Part shown: one piece after another, positions 46,211 through 53,910 of the stretch | Layout of the letters: each line of letters starts with the position of its first letter | Numbering within the stretch: the first letter of the stretch is position 1 | Source of the DNA: Saprospiraceae bacterium | GTDB lineage: Bacteria; Bacteroidota; Bacteroidia; Chitinophagales; Saprospiraceae | Assembly (NCBI GenBank): GCA_021739645.1 | Contig: JAIPBL010000008.1 | Coordinates: 1 to 64,000, forward strand | Reading direction: 5' to 3' | DNA: 64,000 nt | The notes under the pieces: model-generated | Seen by the model: the letters and a program-made list of their open reading frames with translations, nothing else | Database searches by the model: none | Told to the model about the DNA's origin: nothing | Position numbers and translations under genes: made by a program

Positions 46211-47017
46211 GTGAGATATTTCCTTTTTTTGATAATCCCAGTCCTGGTTTCCGTTGGGTGCAACGGCTCAAAAAAGCGCAAATTGGAGAGCGAAAAGGGG
46301 CTTAAAGTCCGTTTTGAAATCAAGAATTTTCAAATGAAATTGGGAGATTGTGACAAAGCCGACGGTGAATGTGCACAGGTGGACATGGTTTATCCTATCG
46401 TAGAGGCAGGTGTACCCCTGGTAAAACAAGCCATTAATGACTCCATCTACAATTTCCTGATTCAGTGTTTGTTGTTTGAGGGATTCCAAGGTCAATTGTC
46501 TGAAAATAACCTTGATGCTGCTGCACACTCGTTTTTGAACGAATGGCAAGAAGCCAACCTTGCCGAACCAGACAACGCCTCAAATTCTGGCTGGGAAGTC
46601 AGTGTCACCGGAGAAGTTGGCTTGCACACCCCAAAGGTGGTTTCCATAACCATGGGCGCATATTCCTATGCTGGTGGTGCTCATCCAAATTCATTTGTTT
46701 CAGTATTGAATTTCGACCTAAAAACAGGAAAATCACTTACTTGGTCAGGTTTCATAACTGACCAAGTAGCCTTTGAGAAGATGGTGGAAAAAGAATTCAG
46801 GAAGGCGAGGGATTTGCCTAAAAACGCCAGTTTGACGGAAGAAGGTTTTTTTTGGGGTGAAAAATTTGAGCTGCCTGCCAATTTTGAACTGCAACAAGAC
46901 GGTATCTATTTTTGGTACAATCCCTTCGAAGTAGCAGCTTACGCACTTGGCCCAACTGATTTCACCATTTCTTATGATGACTTGGGGAAATTGGTGAACA
47001 AGGACAGGATATTTTAA
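46211..47017 (+). CDS. DUF3298/RsiV-like lipoprotein
   Basis: 268 residues with a GTG start at 46211, placed directly before the lipoprotein signal MRYFLFLIIPVLVSVGCNGS (lipobox VSVGC). The C-terminal half has GAYSYAGGAHPNSFVSVLNFDLKTGKSL, the signature of the DUF4163/DUF3298 pair found in RsiV anti-sigma ectodomains and in many Bacteroidota lipoproteins. No sigma factor lies next to it, so an envelope-binding role is only inferred. Its stop overlaps the convergent miaA stop by 4 bases. Confidence 0.85.
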   Translation: MRYFLFLIIPVLVSVGCNGSKKRKLESEKGLKVRFEIKNFQMKLGDCDKADGECAQVDMVYPIVEAGVPLVKQAINDSIYNFLIQCLLFEGFQGQLSENNLDAAAHSFLNEWQEANLAEPDNASNSGWEVSVTGEVGLHTPKVVSITMGAYSYAGGAHPNSFVSVLNFDLKTGKSLTWSGFITDQVAFEKMVEKEFRKARDLPKNASLTEEGFFWGEKFELPANFELQQDGIYFWYNPFEVAAYALGPTDFTISYDDLGKLVNKDRIF

Positions 47018-47937
47018 TCGCCAGCTTCGATTTCTGCCTCAATGTAGCTAATCATTCCGCCAATATTGGTCGGGGAAAACGATTGCCAATGCGGGTCTTT
47101 TCGAAACCAAGTTGATTGCCGCTTTGCGTATCTACGGCTGTTCTGTTTTATTTTATCTATGGCCTCCTCCAGGGTGCATTTCTCCTCAAAAAAGTCGAAA
47201 AGTTCTTGATAACCAACGGTTTGAAGCGCATTCAAATTCTTTAACGGATGCAGGCTGCTAGCCTCTTCGAGCAATCCCTGTGCTATCATTTCGTCAACCC
47301 GGCTATTTATTTTTTCATACAAAACAGGGCGCTCCAACTCCATCAGTAGATAGATGGATTTGAAAAAACGCTGTTTTTTCTCCTTCGTCCGGAAACTTGA
47401 AAAAGGCACTCCACTTGCTCGGCAAACCGACAGGGCACGAATCAATCGGTGCGGGTTGTTTAGGTCAACTTGTTCAAAATAGATGGGGTCAACCAGTTCC
47501 AACTCGGCTTGCAAAGCAGCGATTCCTTCCGTCTTCAATTTCGATTCTAGTTCTGCAATAATGGTAGGAGGCACTTCCGGGAACTCATCCAGCCCTTCGC
47601 AACATGCCCGAATAAACAGTCCAGAGCCACCAACCAGTACCACAACATCGTGCTTTATGAACAATTTTTCGAGCAAAATGAGGGCATCTGCCTCAAAGTC
47701 TCCAACTGAATAATTTGTTTGAACTGAATGTGAGTTGATGAAGTGATGGGGCACCCGTGCAAGTTCATCCGCTGTCGGCTTGGCAGTTCCGATGCTCATT
47801 TCCCGGTAAAATTGGCGGCTATCTGCTGAAAGTATCTCCGTCTGAAAATGCTGGGCAACCTGAATGGCGGCAGTAGTTTTGCCCGTTGCAGTAGCCCCTC
47901 CGATAACGATTAGATGTTTTTGACGATTCATTTTCAT
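47014..47937 (-). CDS. miaA: tRNA dimethylallyltransferase
   Basis: 307 residues. It transfers the dimethylallyl group to A37 of tRNAs that read UNN codons. P-loop GGATATGKTTAAI is at about residues 13-25, then SADSRQFYREMSIGTAKP, GGSGLFIRACCEGLDEFPEVPP, and the C-terminal RYAKRQSTWFRKDPHW, which contacts the tRNA. Met1 and Met3 are both possible starts. The length is usual for the family. It converges on the DUF3298 gene. Confidence 0.97.
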   Translation of the reverse strand: MKMNRQKHLIVIGGATATGKTTAAIQVAQHFQTEILSADSRQFYREMSIGTAKPTADELARVPHHFINSHSVQTNYSVGDFEADALILLEKLFIKHDVVVLVGGSGLFIRACCEGLDEFPEVPPTIIAELESKLKTEGIAALQAELELVDPIYFEQVDLNNPHRLIRALSVCRASGVPFSSFRTKEKKQRFFKSIYLLMELERPVLYEKINSRVDEMIAQGLLEEASSLHPLKNLNALQTVGYQELFDFFEEKCTLEEAIDKIKQNSRRYAKRQSTWFRKDPHWQSFSPTNIGGMISYIEAEIEAGD

Positions 47938-48020
47938 GAAAATGGACGGGCTGGTTGTACTTTTGGCACTTGATTGAAGCGACGATTAGCTTTGTTTGCA
48001 AAAAAAATTACAATTCAAAA

Positions 48021-49295
48021 ATGGTTTACAGCATAGTCAGGCCCTGCGCAAAGATAGCCCTGTCAATTTATTTTCGTAAAATGAACATCTCGCACCAGGA
48101 GCGGATACCTCAGGGCAAGCCTGTCATATTAGCGGCAAACCATCCAACTGCCTTCATCGAACCTTGCATTTTGGGTTGTTGGCAGTCTGAACCTTTGCAT
48201 TTCCTCGCACGTGGCGACCTCTACGTGAAAAAACCATTTGTTCGCAAGCTTTACGATTGGTTTCATATCGTGCCTGTGTTCAGGCTGGACGATATGGGCT
48301 ACGGCGGCCTCAAAAGCAATTATGAGTCCTTCGGAAAATGCTTTGAGGTGCTGAACCAAAACAAGCAGGTGATGATATTGGCCGAAGGCCGCACAAAGCA
48401 TGAGAAACGCTTGCGCCCATTAATGAAGGGCACCGCTCGTATCGTATTTGGCACGCTAGAGAAATACCCAGATTTGGACATCCAGGTGGTGCCTGTCGGC
48501 GTCAATTTTACGAATCCTGACCAGTTCCGCTCCGATGTCAGCATTGATTATGGCGAGCCAATCAGGGTGCAGGACTACGCTGCAATATATTTTGAAAACC
48601 CTGCAAAAGGTGTTGCCGCACTCACACAGGCGCTCAAAAAACGACTGTCCGAACGGGTGATTCACCTCGCTCACCCAGAAGACGACGAGTGGACGGAGCC
48701 ATTGCTTGAGATGCATCGCAACGGCCCATCCGCAAGACTTTTCCCTTCCTATACAAAAGACCCTACGCCCCTTTTTGAAGAAAAAAAGTTGGCTGACAGG
48801 CTCAACCACTTATCCGAGGTTGAACGTCAAAGTTGGAAAGAAAAGATCGGCAATTATTTGAACTTGCTTCGGAAGGCAGGCACTTCAGACCGAGGATTGA
48901 TGGACCACACTTCTTACTCGCTTGGCAGTGCCTTGGTGCTTGGCCTTGGATGGATTCCATACATGATTGGTTATCTGCTGAATTTCCTGCCAATTTATTT
49001 AGGCAACCTGTTTGCGAAGAAAAAAACTAAAAACATAGAATTCAGGGCATCCGTGGCCATTTTCGTTTCGATGGTTTTTTACTTTATTTACTGGCTCATC
49101 TGTTTGACATTGGCGTTGGTAATCGGGAAATTGTGGCTGATTGGCCTCGTTGTAGCAATGCCAATCTTGGGATACTTCGCCGTGGCCTACCACGACCTGG
49201 ATGTCCGGTGGAAGGATTGCCAACGAGCAGCTGTTATCGATGATGCGACAGAGGAGAAATTGCTCAAGATGCGAGCTGAATTGATGGAGGTATAA
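48021..49295 (+). CDS. PlsC-like glycerophospholipid acyltransferase
   Basis: 424 residues from the ATG at 48021; an upstream frame from 47955 adds 22 residues without support. The acyltransferase core (about 1-210) has AANHPTAFIEP, where H-x5-E stands in place of the classic H-x4-D. LAEGRTKHEKRLRPLMKGTARI corresponds to the F/L-P-E-G-T block. The C-terminal part has two or three hydrophobic helices (about 315-405). It is predicted to acylate lysophosphatidate or a related lipid at the membrane. The Glu variant may be normal for this clade. It is divergent from miaA. Confidence 0.88.
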   Translation: MVYSIVRPCAKIALSIYFRKMNISHQERIPQGKPVILAANHPTAFIEPCILGCWQSEPLHFLARGDLYVKKPFVRKLYDWFHIVPVFRLDDMGYGGLKSNYESFGKCFEVLNQNKQVMILAEGRTKHEKRLRPLMKGTARIVFGTLEKYPDLDIQVVPVGVNFTNPDQFRSDVSIDYGEPIRVQDYAAIYFENPAKGVAALTQALKKRLSERVIHLAHPEDDEWTEPLLEMHRNGPSARLFPSYTKDPTPLFEEKKLADRLNHLSEVERQSWKEKIGNYLNLLRKAGTSDRGLMDHTSYSLGSALVLGLGWIPYMIGYLLNFLPIYLGNLFAKKKTKNIEFRASVAIFVSMVFYFIYWLICLTLALVIGKLWLIGLVVAMPILGYFAVAYHDLDVRWKDCQRAAVIDDATEEKLLKMRAELMEV

Positions 49296-49353
49296 GGTTG
49301 GAAAATCCAGCGATACGAATGCTTGCTGCAATCGTACCGCTGGTGAAATTCTA

Positions 49354-51186
49354 TCATTGCTTCAAAATTCGGCCGGTCATCCAACCAGCTTCTGTTTGTA
49401 TTTTTAGAAGATAAATACCCTCAGAAAACCCGTTTAGGTCGAGTTCTTGCCGAACGGTGGTAGTTGCTGCTTGGATGGTTTCTTTTCTTACCAATTTCCC
49501 AAATGCATCAAAAATTTGCAGGGAAACCTGCCCCGGTTTATTTATCAAAAAATCAGCCCAAAGGCTCCCACTAGTGGGGTTAGGAGAAAGCACAAGGGTT
49601 GAAGAAGTTGCCGCCATTTCATTTGCGGAAGAGGCGCAGGTGTACGCAAGATTAAATGAGACGCCAAGGCTGAACTCGTTGGTGCAGCCTGTCAGGTCAT
49701 CCGTAATTTCCAAGGTCATCAAAAAGACACCAGGCTCCATCAAGCAATAATTTGGACCCGTTTCATCGGCCAAAACATTGCCGTCCATGTACCATTGCAG
49801 CGAGTAGTTGGCTGGCAACGGCACGCTGGCGGAAAGTGAAAATTCGTTGCCGGTCACTTCAAAAACTGGCGGGTTGGGCAGTGGCACCAAATTGACCTCC
49901 ACAACTTCTGATTGCGCCTTGCAGCCCACCGGACTGGTGTATTCCAACCAATAAAGCCCCGCTGTGGAAACATGCAGTTGGTCATATATTTCACCGAAAA
50001 GCACGGTTGTGTCCTGATGCCACTGAATGTCCTGGTCGTAATCGGCGACCAGTTCCACTTCTTCTCCATCACATAAATTGATGACACCGGATGGTGTGAT
50101 GACTGGCGGCGTGGGTTGTTGGTACACCGTCACCATTCCGGTTGACTGAATGGTTTGGACAGGGTGGATGATGTCCACCTGAACTTCCAGTTCACCGCTT
50201 GTGAGTATGCCAGTATTGGTTTTCGTAAAATAAACGTAACCGCAACTTTCAGAGCCGAAAGTGTCTTCGTCTCTTACTTCCAGCTCGTAGGTGCCGTTTT
50301 CAAGGGGCAAATTGATATTGAAAATGGCAGGGAAAGATGCATTGTCCTGCACCCCGGTTATTACCACGAAATTTCCTTGAGGGTCTTTGATTTTTACATA
50401 AAGGTCCGGTTGGGTATTGAGAAGAATATCATTGCAGCCAGCATCCAATACCCTGACCGTGCTCACTTGGTATCCGAAAGTGTCAATGTTGGCCGTATAG
50501 TTCACTTCATAATCTCCAGCAGCTGAATAGGTGACAGGCGGTGGGTTTTCAAGGGTTGATGTCGAACCATTCCCAAAGTCCCAGAAGTACGAATACCCAG
50601 TAGTGCCATTCGACGGCAGGTTGTTTTCAAAAGAAACCGTCACCTCGCCGCAGCCAGCATTGTTTTGCATACTAAAACCTGTACTGGTGCTACTGGCAGG
50701 GGCTATGTAAATTGGGAAAGCAAATGAGGTGGATTGGTTCAAGGTAAGTACGGTTGCAGTGACGAACACCTCCACGTTGTAAAGCCCAGGCTGAAGTGGC
50801 GTACCACAGAATTTCACACAACCATCAGTTTGGTTGGAGGGGTTAAAGCTGAACTGGCTAGGCTGCCAACTAAGGCCAGGTGGCACATTCACCACGGCTA
50901 CGATGTCGATTTGGCTAATGTTAAGGCCGGGTGGTGTGCTAGGGTCCGTCGCATTTACCGGAGTGGTGGTTTTCGGCATTCTAAAACTGATGTCGCTGTT
51001 GTATGGCTCGCCTGCTTCTCCGTCTGGAGCGGAACCGATATAAATAGTATCAGCTGGCAAAACTGGCAAGCTGACGTTGCAGCCTGGGCAACCGACTTGG
51101 GCGGCTGTTTTTGTGGAAAACAGGAATTGCGAAACGAAAAGGACAACTAAAGAAAACAGGGTAGCATGTAGTCGAATGGTGTGCAT
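49354..51186 (-). CDS. T9SS-exported protein with PKD domain
   Basis: 610 residues. The signal peptide LFSLVVLFVSQFLFSTKTAAQ is followed by VGCPGCNVSLPVLPADTIYIG, a putative Ig-like region (about 85-170), a PKD domain (about 185-265, YSYFWDFGNGSTST) and further Ig-like beta domains. The type A sorting domain occupies about 530-610 (LVLSPNPTSGSLWADF to TGRILKQ). It is a predicted surface or secreted protein; no enzymatic motif is visible. It is divergent from the queuosine-precursor transporter gene. Confidence 0.88.
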   Translation of the reverse strand: MHTIRLHATLFSLVVLFVSQFLFSTKTAAQVGCPGCNVSLPVLPADTIYIGSAPDGEAGEPYNSDISFRMPKTTTPVNATDPSTPPGLNISQIDIVAVVNVPPGLSWQPSQFSFNPSNQTDGCVKFCGTPLQPGLYNVEVFVTATVLTLNQSTSFAFPIYIAPASSTSTGFSMQNNAGCGEVTVSFENNLPSNGTTGYSYFWDFGNGSTSTLENPPPVTYSAAGDYEVNYTANIDTFGYQVSTVRVLDAGCNDILLNTQPDLYVKIKDPQGNFVVITGVQDNASFPAIFNINLPLENGTYELEVRDEDTFGSESCGYVYFTKTNTGILTSGELEVQVDIIHPVQTIQSTGMVTVYQQPTPPVITPSGVINLCDGEEVELVADYDQDIQWHQDTTVLFGEIYDQLHVSTAGLYWLEYTSPVGCKAQSEVVEVNLVPLPNPPVFEVTGNEFSLSASVPLPANYSLQWYMDGNVLADETGPNYCLMEPGVFLMTLEITDDLTGCTNEFSLGVSFNLAYTCASSANEMAATSSTLVLSPNPTSGSLWADFLINKPGQVSLQIFDAFGKLVRKETIQAATTTVRQELDLNGFSEGIYLLKIQTEAGWMTGRILKQ

Positions 51187-51379
51187 AATCAGTTTTTTTT
51201 GTGTGATGAAATAGCGGTTCGTCGTAGCGGTTTCACGAACTGCCAGCTTTTGCCTTGGGCGGCCTTAGGTGTGTGAAAGCGAAGATAAAGTGGAAGGATT
51301 GATTGCAAGTCGTTTTTCCATAAAAAACTACCGCAGTAGAAAGCCTAAGTTTTCTCAAAATGTTATTTCTTGCGCCTCT

Positions 51380-52153
51380 ATGAAAAATTTCCTCTCACAA
51401 AAGCCCGTCTTGCTCTTTGTAGTGCTAGCAGGATTCTTTGTCACCAATGCCATCGTGGCGGAATTTATTGGAGTAAAAATCTTTGCATTGGAAGATACCA
51501 TCGGTATAAAACAGTTGTCGTGGAAATTATTTGGTCAAACGGGGTCGCTCAACCTCACGGCTGGCGTTTTGCTCTGGCCAGTTGTTTTTATCATGACCGA
51601 CTTAATCAATGAATATTTTGGGAAAAAGTCTATTAAAATACTCTCCTGGCTAACTGCTGCGCTTATTGGATATGCCTTCCTGATGGTTTTCGGAGCCATC
51701 AAACTAGTACCAGCCGATTGGTGGATGGTGTCTGCCCAAAACCGGGGAGTGGCTGACCGACAAGTTGCTTTCAGCAATATTTTTGGTCAAGGGCTGTGGA
51801 TTATTGGTGGGTCGCTCGTGGCGTTTCTCATCGGGCAGGTGGTGGACGCTGGGGTGTTTCACAAGCTCCGCAAAATCACGGGCGAATCCAAGCTGTGGTT
51901 ACGTGCTACCGGTTCTACCTTAATTTCACAGTTCATCGATAGTTATGTGGTTATCTACATCGCTTTTGTGCTTAACCCCGGTGAAGATTGGTCAATCAAC
52001 CTTTTTTTGGCCGTCAGCACCGTGAATTACTGCTATAAATTCGTCGTCGCCATTTTATTGACGCCTGTGATTTACCTCGTGCACAATATCATTGACTGGT
52101 ATTTGGGGCATGAGGTATCTGAGCAATTGCGTCATGAAGCCCGAAATCACTGA
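51380..52153 (+). CDS. yhhQ: queuosine precursor transporter (YhhQ/VUT family)
   Basis: 257 residues from the ATG at 51380; a 37-residue upstream extension is basic and atypical. About six hydrophobic helices carry the family motifs FVTNAIVAEFIGVKIF, TDLINEYFGKK, FGQGLWIIGGSLVAFLIGQVVD and GSTLISQFIDSYVVIYIAF. It is predicted to import preQ0/preQ1 or a related 7-deazaguanine for tRNA queuosine. Another tRNA-modification gene (miaA) lies a few kilobases away, but they are not in one operon. Confidence 0.93.
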   Translation: MKNFLSQKPVLLFVVLAGFFVTNAIVAEFIGVKIFALEDTIGIKQLSWKLFGQTGSLNLTAGVLLWPVVFIMTDLINEYFGKKSIKILSWLTAALIGYAFLMVFGAIKLVPADWWMVSAQNRGVADRQVAFSNIFGQGLWIIGGSLVAFLIGQVVDAGVFHKLRKITGESKLWLRATGSTLISQFIDSYVVIYIAFVLNPGEDWSINLFLAVSTVNYCYKFVVAILLTPVIYLVHNIIDWYLGHEVSEQLRHEARNH

Positions 52154-52158
52154 CTCGA

Positions 52159-52692
52159 CTATGCCTCAGGTTTTAAGTGTCCAAAATTCATTTCAAAGCC
52201 AATTTTTTTGCTTGGCTCGTCATCGTCATAATCTTCCCAAGATGTGATTTCGTGAACAAACTCTTCAAAATGCCTAACGATGTACGGCTCTTTCAATTCT
52301 TCTGGTCGGTAAATGGCAATGGTTTTTGGAGGCCGTGGTTGTCCGTAGTTTTCGATAAAAGGGTATTGGATGAGCACAATGATTTTTCCGTTGAAAAGCT
52401 GTTGGTAAATCAATGAACCGCTCTGCTTTACCAAGGGGACTTCAATTCCATGTTCAATTTTTTGATACATGCCACTTTTTACGGTCCCTAACGATAGGAC
52501 GATGGCTTCAAGGTTTTCCATCGGTACCCGTTCTTCCACTTTTACAGCCAATTCTACTTCTTCTGCTATCTTCTGCAAAAGATTGACTATCATAGTTTTA
52601 AGTTCCGTCTGCCAGATTTTTCGATAGCTTTCTGTATTCGACAGCACATCTTTGTACAGCTCAACTTTCCTTTTTAAGTTTACTAGTTCCAT
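52159..52692 (-). CDS. conserved hypothetical protein
   Basis: 177 residues with no signal or membrane segment. The N-terminal half is helical (LKRKVELYKDVLSNTESYRK, then IVNLLQKIAEEVELAVKVEE). The C-terminal half is beta-rich with GSLIYQQLFNGKIIVLIQYPFIENYGQPRPPKTI and the acidic WEDYDDDEPSKKIGFEMNFG. I do not recognise the family and assign no function. It converges on the queuosine transporter with only 5 bases between the stops. Confidence 0.8.
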   Translation of the reverse strand: MELVNLKRKVELYKDVLSNTESYRKIWQTELKTMIVNLLQKIAEEVELAVKVEERVPMENLEAIVLSLGTVKSGMYQKIEHGIEVPLVKQSGSLIYQQLFNGKIIVLIQYPFIENYGQPRPPKTIAIYRPEELKEPYIVRHFEEFVHEITSWEDYDDDEPSKKIGFEMNFGHLKPEA

Positions 52693-52775
52693 GTTTCTGT
52701 TTAAATTTTTGTGAGAGCTAATGTAGTCAGTTTATGTCAAAAATGGTGTACGGGGGTCTGTTGGTGGTAAAAAAC

Positions 52776-52808
52776 AAAAGCCTCCGGTGTCATACCGGAG
52801 GCTTTTTA
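52776..52808 (-). terminator. hairpin terminator of the small membrane gene
   Basis: A perfect 13-bp stem (52776-52788 with 52794-52806) with a 5-base loop is followed on the minus strand by gttttttacc. It lies 22 bases past the stop of the 46-residue gene, which supports that gene being real. Confidence 0.85.
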
Positions 52809-52829
52809 GTGAAGCGTAAAAAAATTTTC

Positions 52830-52970
52830 TTAAATCATGTTGCTGAGCATAATGTAAATGCCGGCTAAACCAACGGCAATCATCATTGCTGGAAAGAAAT
52901 TTCCTTCCAGTTTGCTCTTCATTGAATAGTGTTCCTGCTGAAAAGTGTGAGGAGTAGTTTCACTTGTCAT
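52830..52970 (-). CDS. small single-helix membrane protein, 46 residues
   Basis: Read from the minus strand: ATG at 52970, TAA at 52832-52830. It begins MTSETTPHTFQQEHYSMKSK, followed by LEGNFFPAMMIAVGLAGIYI and MLSNMI. A polar N-terminus of about 22 residues leads to one hydrophobic helix. A strong intrinsic terminator follows within 25 bases, and the gene is separate from the hypothetical gene downstream. No family is recognised. Confidence 0.65.
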   Translation of the reverse strand: MTSETTPHTFQQEHYSMKSKLEGNFFPAMMIAVGLAGIYIMLSNMI

Positions 52971-53910
52971 CGCTCATGGGTTTTAATTCTGAAAAAAAGG
53001 GATTACTAATTTTGCCATCAATAACGCTCATCGTAAAGCGCAATAGGCTTCCGCTATGTCGGACAGACAAATTAATATTGCAACAGGGATGAGCAAAATG
53101 ACATCTTGTCATTAAAGCACAAGCCTTCATGTTGCGGTAGTTCCAAACTTGTTTTGTTGACCAATGGGTGGATTATAACCTGCCTGCCGTTTTAGAAAAC
53201 CCTGATGCTTTTCGTAAAATAATTGTGCTCAGGGTACGAAAGCCAAATGCTAAGGTTCGGTTAAGCTCTGTTGCCAGAGGCAAGCTGCCACACGGAGGTG
53301 TGGGTAATGGTGTCTAATAGTTCAGTAAAATTTTGTCTTACAAGTGTTTCACGTGTACGTCAAAGTCGATTTCAACAATCTCTGTAATAGTGTCTTAGGT
53401 GCGCCAATCACCACTTTCTAAAAGCAAGGTGGTGATAATAGTGTGCTGAACGAGAAATAGAGTCCTTCACTCAGCGAGCCATTTATCTTACGGAAGTTGA
53501 AAACTGTTGTTGCAAAGGTAATAGATGTATTTTAATAAAAAGCATATTTTGTTATTTTTTCAAACCTTAATTTTAAAGTCTATTTTTTCACGCCTGAAAA
53601 TCAACGGATTATGTTGCTTGTATGGAATTTTAGAGGAATTTTACCAAGAAAGTCAAAATGAAATTTTGTACCGATGCAAGGTTCGTACAGAATTAAAAAT
53701 AAATAAATTATCCGAAAATTAACCATAAAAAAAACGCTTAATCAAGGATATTGGCGCTATCTTTGGCCTTTGAAAAGACTTTCCAACCAGTACGTTGTTT
53801 TCCCAATTACCGCAGTTAAGATTGACATCCTTTTTCTTGAATGTTTATTTCAGGTAGAAACCAAACTTTAGCCAATTTGTAAGGGGTGCTGGTTGACAAA
53901 TTATAATCCA
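52971..53910. other. 940-bp region without a convincing gene
   Basis: Short frames on both strands (for example 53525-53722, and a 42-codon minus-strand frame ending near 52990) lack features of real proteins. The middle part, about 53200-53451, has a series of hairpins listed separately. The right part should contain the promoter of the 2045-residue protein gene. Confidence 0.5.
53200..53451. ncRNA. possible structured RNA or long leader
   Basis: Hairpins in series: 53200-53205 with 53229-53234 (ccctga/tcaggg), 53266-53270 with 53275-53279 (ctctg, loop ttgc), and 53288-53293 with 53298-53303 (ccacac, loop ggag). A closing pair 53320-53325 with 53446-53451 (gttcag/ctgaac) encloses 53407-53414 with 53429-53436 (atcaccac). 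No known motif (tmRNA, RNase P, SRP RNA, tRNA, cobalamin or c-di-GMP switch) matches convincingly by eye. Strand is uncertain. Confidence 0.25.

Noticed and set aside
53200-53320. c-di-GMP riboswitch or SRP RNA
   Set aside because: A few words look similar, but the conserved cores of either class are absent.
53525-53722. 65-codon plus-strand frame
   Set aside because: AT-rich, Lys/Ile/Leu-biased composition without domain, signal or terminator; probably chance.
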